A DNA stretch of 64,000 nt from Cytophagales bacterium (GTDB lineage: Bacteria > Bacteroidota > Bacteroidia > Cytophagales > Cyclobacteriaceae), in the NCBI GenBank assembly GCA_033344775.1, contig JAWPMT010000005.1, forward strand, positions 2,029,501 through 2,093,500, in the 5' to 3' direction. The position numbers and the translations under genes are program-made. Below, in pieces: positions 52,245 through 62,500 of this stretch. Every line of letters starts with the position of its first letter. The stretch's first letter is position 1. A model generated the notes under the pieces. The model made no database searches. It was not told the origin of the DNA and saw only the letters and a program-made list of their open reading frames with translations.

Positions 52245-54856
52245 TTGAATTGGAAATTATAAGTGAATGAAGGAATAGGGTTGCCAAACACGGTCAGGCG
52301 AAAAGTCCTGGGGATTGTGTTATCCAGGGCCTGCGCAAAGACTGAAAACGGATTATCCCGGCCATAGACGTTGTATACTGAGAAAGTAAAGCTGTTTCGC
52401 CATCTGGAATTTCTTCTGTTGTTGCCTTCCAAAGTCCAGGAAAGATCCAACCGGTGAATATCCGGTGTTCGTACATTGTTACGTTCGTTGACCGTGAACA
52501 GACGTACACCCCCGACAACATAGGAAGAAACGGGTATGGTAACTGGACGACCCGTGTTATAGACGAAGTTCGCCGACATGGTCCAAAGCCTGCTAAGTTT
52601 CATACTGGTCGAAAAGTTCAGGTTATGCGGCCGATCGAAATCAGCTGCAAAGAACTCTCCATTGTTAATGCGATCTTCCCGGAAATTAGACGCTACCCGG
52701 TTTCTGGTACGAGAGTAGAAATAACTCAACCAGCCAGTTACTTTACCGCGATTCTTTCTGATCAAAAACTCCGCACCAATCGATCGCCCCGTTCCTTCTA
52801 GGATATCTGCTTCCAGTACATCTTTCAAAAGCACATTAGCCCCGGTTCGAACCAGGTTCAATCGCTCAAAATCTTTGTAGTAAAGTTCAACTGAAGTTTC
52901 CCAGAGGTTCTCGTTGAAATTCCGGAAGTAACCCAGTGAAAATTGGTTGGCAACCTGCGGACGAATGGTTTCACTACTGGTTCGCCATTGGTCAGTGGGC
53001 AGTGAAGCAGTGGAATTCGTAAATAGGTGCTCATACTGCACTGACCGGGTATAATTTCCTTTCAAGGAAGATTCCTGACTGACACGCAGGTTAAACCCAA
53101 ACCGTGGTTCGATATTGTTGTATAGGTTTTTGAAGGAACCTAAATCCAGGGTATCTGTGATAGAAAAGGCCGATCGGGCCTGCTCCTCCGAAAAGACGAA
53201 TTCCTGATTGGCATTGAGTCGATTAAAGCTGGATAATCTTATCCCCCCTGTCACATTCAAGGATTCATTGAGTTGGAAATTGGTTTCCCCAAACAGCGCC
53301 AACTCCATTGATTCCTCTTCTCCAATCTCCTTAAATTCAATTTGAGAATCCGAACCATCTGGTGTCCGTCGCCCCAGGTCAATCTTGCTGGCCTTTGCTT
53401 CAACACCGGCTCGCATGGTGAAATAGTCATTTGGATGATAATCCACCATGGATTTTAGTCCTGTGGATTGAATACCATTCTCGGTGATCGCCTGTCGGTT
53501 GGTGGTCGCATCCTGCAACTCCGCATCGTAATCGGAATGATAGATGGTCGTTTGTGTAAACCACTGTTCGTTGATATCAGAGACCCAGTTCATACCGAAA
53601 GCCTTCGAATCGTAGGCATAGGCTGAGTCACGACCCAGGTCATAAAAATCGGTGCTTAAATACGAGGTGAACTCAACAACATTCTTTTCATTGATCTGGT
53701 AACGCAGCTTCACATTGCCATCAGAAAACCGTGCGGAACTAGCACGTACGTCTCTGTCCGGCACATTGTTCAACAACCAGCTAGGGTCACTGTACCTTCC
53801 TCCCAGTCGCACGGAAAGTTTTTCAGAAATCGGAATATTCGCTGAAAGCTTGTTAGAAACCGGTCCTACACCGCCAGATAATTCAAACCCCTCTGAACTT
53901 GGGGTAGACATTTCTACGGCAATCACGCTGGATAACTTACCTCCGTATTCTGCAGGTATACTTCCTTTGAGCACTGAGAAATTGCTCACCAGATCGGGGT
54001 TGAATACCGAAAAGAAACCCAGTAAGTGAGATGAGTTGTAGATCGGAATACCATCCATCAACACCAGGTTCTGGTCAATGTTTCCTCCTCGAATGTTGAA
54101 GCCTCGGGCACCTTCTCCTACAGTCTGCACACCAGGAAGTGATTGTACAATTCTGGAGATATCAGGCTCACCCATCAAGGCGGGTAGTTTTCGGATACTT
54201 TCCAACTCCATGGATACCCGTCCGGAACGCGTATCGCTGATATTTTCATCAGCACTTCTGCCTGAGATCACGATATCATCCAGTTCGAGGGTCTTTGAGA
54301 ACAGTTCAATGTCCATTTGTTGGTCCTGGGTAAAATCCCGAACCTCACTGATCTCGCTATTGCCCACGGCTTTTACCTTAAGCAAATAACTTCCGGAAGG
54401 TACCTGTAGGGCATAATTGCCCTGCACATCCGTAACCGTCCCCAACTCCAGCTCCGGAAGCAGGACAGATGCGCCAATGACGACCTCTCCGTTATTGGCA
54501 TCCCGCACGGTTCCTCGGATACTTACGGTATACGATTGTTCCTGAACGGCCTGCTCGTCAAACAGCACATACAAACCATTCTTTATTTCCTGAACAGATA
54601 GTGTTGTTCCTCTCAACAAAATAGAAAGGGCATCCAGCACCGTCTTATCTTCCAAATTTGAAGAAACGGTGACCCCTGCAACCCATTCAGGTTTCACGTA
54701 CACTGTGGCTCCGTATTCATTGTTGAGTACTTGAAGTACTTGTGATAGGGAAACATTATTAAAATTTCTGGTAATCCTTACTTCGCCATTTTGCCCAAAA
54801 AGACTGCAGACAGAAAACACAAAAGCAAGAAGGAGGGTGATTCTGATGTTAGTCAT
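52241..54856 (-). CDS. TonB-dependent receptor with STN and carboxypeptidase-regulatory domains
   Basis: An 871-residue outer-membrane receptor. Order: signal peptide (ending CSLFGQ), STN/secretin domain (residues about 25-100, FNNVSLSQVLQVLNNEYGATVYV), CarboxypepD_reg domain (about 108-195, GTVRDANNGEVVIGASVLLPELELGTV), plug (about 210-320, ALMGEPDISRIVQSLPGVQTVGEGARGFNIRGG) and a 22-strand barrel ending FTYNFQFK. The STN domain usually talks to a FecR-type anti-sigma factor, but none is nearby. Size and the DUF4249 partners suggest a SusC-like receptor for an unknown ligand. First gene of its operon. Confidence 0.93.
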   Translation of the reverse strand: MTNIRITLLLAFVFSVCSLFGQNGEVRITRNFNNVSLSQVLQVLNNEYGATVYVKPEWVAGVTVSSNLEDKTVLDALSILLRGTTLSVQEIKNGLYVLFDEQAVQEQSYTVSIRGTVRDANNGEVVIGASVLLPELELGTVTDVQGNYALQVPSGSYLLKVKAVGNSEISEVRDFTQDQQMDIELFSKTLELDDIVISGRSADENISDTRSGRVSMELESIRKLPALMGEPDISRIVQSLPGVQTVGEGARGFNIRGGNIDQNLVLMDGIPIYNSSHLLGFFSVFNPDLVSNFSVLKGSIPAEYGGKLSSVIAVEMSTPSSEGFELSGGVGPVSNKLSANIPISEKLSVRLGGRYSDPSWLLNNVPDRDVRASSARFSDGNVKLRYQINEKNVVEFTSYLSTDFYDLGRDSAYAYDSKAFGMNWVSDINEQWFTQTTIYHSDYDAELQDATTNRQAITENGIQSTGLKSMVDYHPNDYFTMRAGVEAKASKIDLGRRTPDGSDSQIEFKEIGEEESMELALFGETNFQLNESLNVTGGIRLSSFNRLNANQEFVFSEEQARSAFSITDTLDLGSFKNLYNNIEPRFGFNLRVSQESSLKGNYTRSVQYEHLFTNSTASLPTDQWRTSSETIRPQVANQFSLGYFRNFNENLWETSVELYYKDFERLNLVRTGANVLLKDVLEADILEGTGRSIGAEFLIRKNRGKVTGWLSYFYSRTRNRVASNFREDRINNGEFFAADFDRPHNLNFSTSMKLSRLWTMSANFVYNTGRPVTIPVSSYVVGGVRLFTVNERNNVRTPDIHRLDLSWTLEGNNRRNSRWRNSFTFSVYNVYGRDNPFSVFAQALDNTIPRTFRLTVFGNPIPSFTYNFQFK

Positions 54857-55116
54857 TCGGATAGGTTAAAAAGGGATGTTTTGGAGTGTGACATTCCACC
54901 ATTCATGGAAGGCCAACTGGTCCTTGATTGCATGCTGAGAATTTAGAAAATTAAACACATTGGCTACTCGCCATGAACAAAATTACCTTGGAGGGGAAAA
55001 CCCTTATCCCAGGATAGTGACAGTAGATTATTTTTTCATTACCAATGGTCAACCGACACTTTCGCTGGTCATTTAACCTGGGAAAAACACAAAAAGTTAT
55101 GAGAAATAAATACGCC

Positions 55117-56034
55117 TTATCGAGGAGCGCGTACCGTGATCTTGTAAGAAAGTTGTTGGAGTGACAGGTCAGATAACCTACGATCCTCCAACCAACGCTC
55201 AAAATCGAAAGCATCCATTTCCGGAGGGTAGGTGAAGTTTTCCATATCATACGCATTATCCATCGGCGGTGTAGGAATCTTTGACTCACTGAACAATACA
55301 TACATGGTATTACTCTCTTCACCTTGCGTAAAGTCTGTCCAGACCTGAAGCGGCAATACGAATTGCGGCAGGATATTCAAGGTTTCGACAGAGCTATGCC
55401 TGGGATCATAAAAGATATAATTCTCTCCCCCTTTTACAGTCATACCACCGCTGTATTTGGGCGTATTCAATTGAGGGTAAGGCATGATTCGACTAACGGA
55501 CCTGGCCGATCGAAAAAAGATAGCAACGAAACCATCTATGGCAGGCTGAAAATGAACATACATTGGCTCTCCAGATTCAAATACTTCCTTTTTCGAATCT
55601 TTGTAAGGTGCACTGAGCGGACTGGCTGCAAATTTTAAGGGATCATTTTTCACCTCGCGGATCAAGCCATAAACCGTACAGGTGTATTGATTCACTTGTT
55701 CGCCTTTGCTTTCCACAACCTTGGCTTCACACTTGGGTTCGCGCTCATGCTTGATCCATATGCCTCTTACCTTCTTGTTGCTCTTCATCACGTAATCGAC
55801 GTTGCCATCTTTGATCGTGGTGATGGTTTCATCTTCAATCAGATAAGGGAATGCTTTCTCAATCGCAGCAACCTGCGCATCCTCTATGCCGCGTTGCTGG
55901 GCTGATTTAGGGGACTCGTAAGGATCCTGGATGACGATGGCCTCCCCTTTTTGTACTTTTTCCTCTTGTGCGAATGCGTACTGCAGGGTAAAGCAAGCCA
56001 ACAAACTAACCGCCAGTATTCTCAAGTGCTTCAT
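55117..56034 (-). CDS. Secreted DUF4384 domain protein
   Basis: I start at the ATG at 56034 (305 residues, MKHLRILAVSLLACFTLQYAFAQ), as the longer frame from 56046 only adds MACP. Residues about 45-110 resemble the LPP20/FlgT-type N-terminal domain (RGIEDAQVAAIEKAFPYLI). Residues about 150-220 fit DUF4384 (FESGEPMYVHFQPAIDGFVAIFF, MPYPQLNTPKYSGG). Function is unknown. The start overlaps the upstream gene by 29 bases, and it is last in the run led by the giant T9SS protein. Confidence 0.8.
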   Translation of the reverse strand: MKHLRILAVSLLACFTLQYAFAQEEKVQKGEAIVIQDPYESPKSAQQRGIEDAQVAAIEKAFPYLIEDETITTIKDGNVDYVMKSNKKVRGIWIKHEREPKCEAKVVESKGEQVNQYTCTVYGLIREVKNDPLKFAASPLSAPYKDSKKEVFESGEPMYVHFQPAIDGFVAIFFRSARSVSRIMPYPQLNTPKYSGGMTVKGGENYIFYDPRHSSVETLNILPQFVLPLQVWTDFTQGEESNTMYVLFSESKIPTPPMDNAYDMENFTYPPEMDAFDFERWLEDRRLSDLSLQQLSYKITVRAPR

Positions 56035-56560
56035 CGGACAAGCCAAATTCTGTTTTCAATTTCTCTTTATCATTTGCCGGCAACAAATTCCAGAAGTCAC
56101 GCATCGCACAGCTAACCACTGTCTTGAATTCGTATTTACCACCTTGCTCCCGGTAGATGGTCATGACCGTATTGCTTCTAAGGCTAGCGGAAATTTTTAC
56201 CACTGATTCGCTTAAAAAACCCTCTAATGCCGAACTCTGGCTGGATTGGACGAGCGATGATACGGAACTGGCAAATAAGCCCGCCAGATTTCGCTGAGCA
56301 GTCATTTTGGAACCCTTCATCGCTGCTTCGAAAACAGCAGTAGATGCGCTTCCTTCACTGACCAGCACCCTGGTATTGGACCGGCTCCTCAATTCAAGAG
56401 AACTGGCCAACTGTTCAGCCATTGGCTTATCTCCCGGCAAAATTTTCCAGCCTTCTTTTACAAGGGCTTTCTGTTGCTTTTTGGCTTCTTTCTGATAATT
56501 CTGAGCACATACATTGATGGTGCCCAGCATCAAAAATATCCCTACAAATAGTCTAATCAT
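56006..56560 (-). CDS. Secreted protein of unknown function (LPP20-like?)
   Basis: A 184-residue protein with a signal peptide (MIRLFVGIFLMLGTINVCAQ). The mature part starts QKEAKKQQKALVKEGWKILPGDKPMAEQL and is mostly helical with many Ser residues; I can only note a weak resemblance to LPP20-type lipoprotein domains. The ATG overlaps the stop of the giant protein by eight bases and its 3' end overlaps the DUF4384 gene, so the three form a unit. Confidence 0.72.
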   Translation of the reverse strand: MIRLFVGIFLMLGTINVCAQNYQKEAKKQQKALVKEGWKILPGDKPMAEQLASSLELRSRSNTRVLVSEGSASTAVFEAAMKGSKMTAQRNLAGLFASSVSSLVQSSQSSALEGFLSESVVKISASLRSNTVMTIYREQGGKYEFKTVVSCAMRDFWNLLPANDKEKLKTEFGLSDEALENTGG

Positions 56561-59500
56561 TGATCAGAATTTTCTGCTTACTTCGGTAGGTTCCCGCTTC
56601 AGAAGACAATTGTACTTCAAGGAAATACAAGCCAGATCTCAATCGGCGATCAATGGCAACTTCCATGGTATTTACTCCTGTAGTGGTTAGCATTTCTTCC
56701 GCACCGAGTATTTCCTTACCATTCAGGTCGAAAAGGGTGATACTAACTTCAGTGCCCACCTGTCCTAAAAGATTGATCCCTATCAGGTCAGTAACCGGGT
56801 TAGGGTAAACCTGACCAACAGCCATAATCTGATTTGCCATGATCTCTTCTTTGAGGTCTTCGGGGCCATAGAAGAACAGCAACTCGTTTGCGCCTTTTGC
56901 CACTGAAACAGAGGTCGAACCTTGTGCCTTCATATCGATGAAGCGCACGCCTACCGGATCGAACAGATACAAGGATCGGGCCAAACCACTCACTGATTCA
57001 TGATCCCATTCCAACGCGATCCTTCCATCCCGAACTGCGTGTAGCGAAGTATTCCATACATTGACCAGTTCCGGTGCTTTAATTGCATTTCGGATCACAG
57101 TCAATTCTTCATCAATTTCATGTTGCAATCGGATATAGTTTCCTGGCGCCGGAAGCACATATTGATCATAGATATCTTCTCCGTTAGCAGCATCTTCCTT
57201 GATACCAAAGCCCCCTAAACTCAATTGATTACCCTGCTTGATGGTAAGGTCCAGTCTCCAGCTATCCTCATCGACCACCTCATCCCAACGTGTCAGTTCT
57301 ATACGCCCACCTGAGTTAGAAGGAATTTCATCGTTCATTGGAAACTCGAAATTGGATACGCTTTCAGTCACACGAATAAAGGCTCCGTCAAATCGTTCCA
57401 TAGTAGATGGATTCGTAACGAACTGGCCATTTTTGAATAGTCTGAAGTCATTGATCACACTCGCATCAGAAATGTTTCCTACCGCGAGGTTGTAATCCCT
57501 AATGGATTCAATACTAATCGGGAAAAGGTACGGATTACCGATCATGTTCCATCCGGCGCTCAATGAAACAGAATGAGGGTCATCGCTGGACGCTTCGACG
57601 GTCTCAGCAGACACTACCTGAATATCTGCTTCTTTCACTCCCACAATCAAGTAATAACCAGCACCAGGGTTGAAGGTACTACTCAACGTCAGGTTTTGGA
57701 AGCCAGAAGCATCTGTAGCTCCATTTCTTAATCCCACGATTCGATACTTGGTATTATCGTCTCCAGCAAAGAGTTCTGCCAAACCACCATGTTCCGCATT
57801 TTCCAATCCACTCAAAACATCACTGAACCTTCCCGACTGGAATGGGAAGGCAATCAGAGAATAATCGGTCACCGATTCACCTTCGAGCTTGATATTGGCT
57901 TCGGATTTGAAATCGATCGGATCCGTGCTATCAAAGAAGATTCCAATGGACCTTACTTCCGGATCGTTGGTATTTCCATCCAGGTCCGTAGCAGCAGCAT
58001 AAAATTCAACTCCGACGCTTCCGATATCGGTGGCACTGAATTCAAAACTGTAGGTACCATTGGCAGTGACTGTCTGAGCAACTTGCTGGAATGAACTCTC
58101 TGCCAGTTTTCTCCAGAAAAAATCAACTTCTGTGATCTCTGACTGATCCTGAACTGTAAATGAAACGGAATGTGGACCAGAACCTTGTCGTACATTTTCT
58201 TCGAAACTATCATAACGTACCGTAGGAGGCACGAGATCGAAAAAGAACGTGTATTCCGAAGTAGTGAAATCTAAGGTATTCAGCTCCGTACTTGAGAAAG
58301 TAAGATCCGCCGGACTGTTCAATGTCAAGGTGATCGCTGGTGTGCTCTGACTTACGGTACTGACAATATCCGCCACAACGAAATAAAACAGATCTGTACC
58401 TGATCCTGGTAGTGCGGAATTGAATTCAAGACTCATTGCGCTTTCATTAATCATGAAAGTGCCTAATTCCGTATCTGCTCCAGACAAGGAATTATCTGTC
58501 GAGCTAAACAATCGGATGTTTTCAAATCGATCACTGATCGCCTCACTTGCTGCAATATTTACCCCTTGTAGACTTACACCTGGAACATTGGCATTGGCAC
58601 TAAACACCATGATCTGCTGGTTCTCTGTCGATGCCTCAAAATTGGTATTTGAAACATTGCCCGGAGTGTAAGTAGTCACTGCATTTCGAATACTGATCAA
58701 TGGACCCGTTAGACTCCCTGCTTCGTTTACAAAGCCAGTTTCTTGTATGAAAACATTGGCAGCATCCAACGTGACTTGAAACTCTCCTGCAGCGGCAACA
58801 AACTTAGCTTGAGCTACCAGAAAGAAATACACTTGCTGCTGAGACAAAGAATTGCTCAATCCTGAAATGGACAAGGTCGTCCCGTCAGAAGAAGCCTGCG
58901 CATCTACTACCTGATCCTCCGGAGACAGGTCCGGATTTGCGTCTACGGACCTGAACAATTTGAGCGTCGATTCTTCAAGGTATTCACTGTAGTCTCCATT
59001 TAAAGTAAATGCCAGGCTATCTAAAGTACTGCTATTAGTTGCATTGATCCCAAAGGAGAAAAACACAACATTTTCGGTACCTCCATCAATTTGACCGGAA
59101 GCAATCGCCGGTTGATTATTGAATATTTTCACCGTATCCGGGACTGTAAGTGGGTTGACCGGACTGAATTCAGACCCTTGACCATTCGCATCAATGGCCT
59201 GCACCGTCCAGGTATATTCGCCAATAGGCAAATCAACAGGATCAAATAGCCAGGTAGTATCCTGAATGGCTCCGTAACCAGTAACTTTTCTAAAACCATT
59301 ATCAGGATTGGCGCTCTGGTAGGTAAGGTTCTCAGTTTCGCTTTGGATCAGAACATTGTAAGTCAGCTGATTAGTAGCAGTCTTATCATCTGTGGACGGA
59401 TCCCACTGCAACTGCCAATTACCATTCGGAAAGGTAATATCAAGATTAGTTGGAGCCGTTGGTGATTCATTACCTGTGTCATTGGCATTACTCAATAGAC

Positions 59501-62500
59501 CAGCATCTTCGGTATTGGTAGTCGTTACTCCGCTGTAAAGCAAGTCCACATCTCCATCTTTATCATAATCTCCAATGGCAGTAGCAGCATTAGAAACACC
59601 ACTGATGTTGATAATTAATGCTTCTGTATCTGTCAGCACCCCATTTGTAGTATTACTGTATACTTCCATGGCTTCGGTGCCGATAAGCATGACATCCAGG
59701 GTACCATTATTATCACCATCGATCACTTCTATTTTGGGTGCACCACTGGATTGCGTGGTTACATCAAGGTCAGTAATTTCCTCAAATTCCAGCGCTTCAT
59801 TCGTGCTGTAGATCTTGATGAAACTACTACCACCAGTGGCTCCGGAGTAAATAACATCAGGACGACCATCGCCGGTCATATCTTCCAGTTTCAAATCGAC
59901 ATCACTGAGGAAATCAAAAGTTAAGGATGTCCCAGCAGTGAAAGTGCCCGATTCGTTGATGTATAAAATAGCCTCCGTAGTACCCATGATCAGGAGGTCC
60001 AGATCGCCATCCAGATCAAAGTCGGAAAACTCCAGATCTCCTTGCGAATCCGCTATAAACGTCTGACTAGAAGCATCAAAGTTGGATCCGTTGTTGATCA
60101 GCAACTCTGTTTTTATCGTGCCATCAGCCTGGCCCATCAAAATAACATCCACATCTCCATCATTATCAATATCTCCCGAAGCAATATCCGCTTCAAGGAA
60201 TTGGGAAGAGTTTGTCACCGTTTCTGTGAACGTAGCGCCATTGTTTTGATAAATGGTCGTTCGACCTACACTAAACAGTGTTCCTGTTACGAAAATGTCC
60301 TGATCACCATCATTACCAAAATCAAATACTTCCATAGAAGTTGAACTTCTGGAAGACATAAAATTGATGGCCGAGGCAGATCCGTTTAACAGGACAAATC
60401 CACTGGTGCCATTCGATGCAACAACATCCAGATTATCATCATCATCAAAATCTGCCATCGCAAGCGACTCATAGGTATCATTTGTCAGACCACTAATTTC
60501 AGAAGCAATGAAGAGCGAAGAAATAGGAAGGATTACCCTGATCTCATTTGAAGTATCGGATTCAGTCGCTGCGTTAATGGCTTTAACCGAATAGCGATAG
60601 TTCCTATTACGCCGGAGGTTATTGAAACGGAAAGAATTTTCATTTGTACCGAATGTACCTACAGTCACCAAGGTCTCTTCACCTCCAATGATCTCTTCAC
60701 GGATCAGCGTCACTGCAAAGCTGTCAATTGCCGTTTGATTATTCCAGTTGGCCGTAAAACTGCTTGTCGCAAGATTGGTAGGCTCGGTTGCAACAGGAGT
60801 GAAAGGCTTGCCAAAGAAAAAGTTTTCAATTCTACGGAATTCCGATCCTTTTGAAATGCTATTGATTCGCTGTACTCCGACACGGTAAGCCGCGCGTTCT
60901 GCATTGTTCACTTCGTAGGTGGCATTGCGGATCCTGGCTTTTTCAGGATTTCTGACAAAACCTGTTAGTCGTCGCGAGTCCGCCGACCTGATCACCTCAA
61001 CATTTTCTAAACTATCAGTTTTTACGACGATGACTTCATACTGGGCACCAGGTAAAGAATCCCAACCAATCACAATCTTTGAATCCATGAAGGACAGGCC
61101 AATACTATCTGGTTGAGCTACTTCAGAAACAAAACCGGAAAACAAAGCATTTTCATAGATCGTGGTTACAAAATTGGCAGTGCTGTCCACTCCATTGATG
61201 ACAAGATCAAGATCGTCATCACCATCGATATCTCCATAAGAGATATTACCATTGGACAATCCTAGCAGATTACCATTTTCTGCAACTGTAAACGTAGCAT
61301 TGTCATTGATCCATATAGATGCTATAGTATCTGTACGGGCAATCCCGGTCTCCACCAGATCCTGATCACCATCGCTATCTACGTCAATCCACTTTACGTC
61401 GCCAGCATAAACACTATCCACGGCCAAAGTCGAGGCGGTAAAAGACCCATCTCCGTCATTTGAATAAATTACGGATAAGATATTATCACTGGTTCCGTCT
61501 ACGGTTCCGCTGACGACCAGGTCCAGATACCCGTCTCCGTTATAGTCGCCAAAATCTGCCGCACTTTGCGATACGGCCGTAAAGGTAGAAGTAGTACTCT
61601 CCTCAAATCCTGTTGAATCACCCAGATGTAAAACGGCCACCGGATTACCCAAAGAATCTAATCCTGTTAAGAATACATCCAGGTCACCATCATTATCCAC
61701 ATCTCCAATTTCAATATCCCCGCGAATGATCGGGTTCATGGTCAGTGAATCAATGACTGTATAATCATTTGAACCATTGTTTTGGAAAATCCGGATTTTG
61801 TAATTCGCTGCATCCGTATCTTCCTGTCCGGACATGATGATATCGAGATCGCCATCTCCATCAAAATCGCCAGTAGCTATGTCACCAAGAATGAGGTTGC
61901 CACTATCTGCCGCAAAGTCCTTGATGTTATTCAGATCATTGTCGTAAAGTGTTCCTCCATTACTGTCTGTGGCAAAACCCTGTACCAACAGATCAATTTG
62001 GCTCAGTAAATCATTATCAAGATCACCTGCCGCCAATCGCACAGAATCCTTGGCCGTTCCGAAAGCTACTCCTGCAGCAAAGACCCCATTTGTGTTGGTA
62101 AAATATTTTAAGATGTCATTTCCGTCATTATCTGTACCCGCAGCAATTATATCGAGATCGTCATCATTGTCAATATCCACCAATTTCGTTTCACCATAGG
62201 CCACACTGTCTATGGTCCCCGCCTGTATGGGTGAAAATGCAGCATTGGTAAACGAAATATTACTACCGGTCAATGTGGTTTCAACGACTGTTGATCCTGT
62301 AATGGTCAGGTTACTTGATGCCAGTTGAAAATTGATGGCATCCGTAGTATCTGCCACCTCATTCGCTAATCCCTGAACAAAATAGTATACCTCTTCTATC
62401 ACAAACAAAGTATCAGCAATACCTCCGAAGGATACCAATGAATCCGAAACAGCAATCGTGTCGGGAGCCAACATCGTACGATCTGAACCATCTGCTTTAG

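Noticed and set aside
54951-55322. 123-codon minus-strand frame
   Set aside because: It overlaps the DUF4384 gene in another frame and has irregular composition; a shadow frame.
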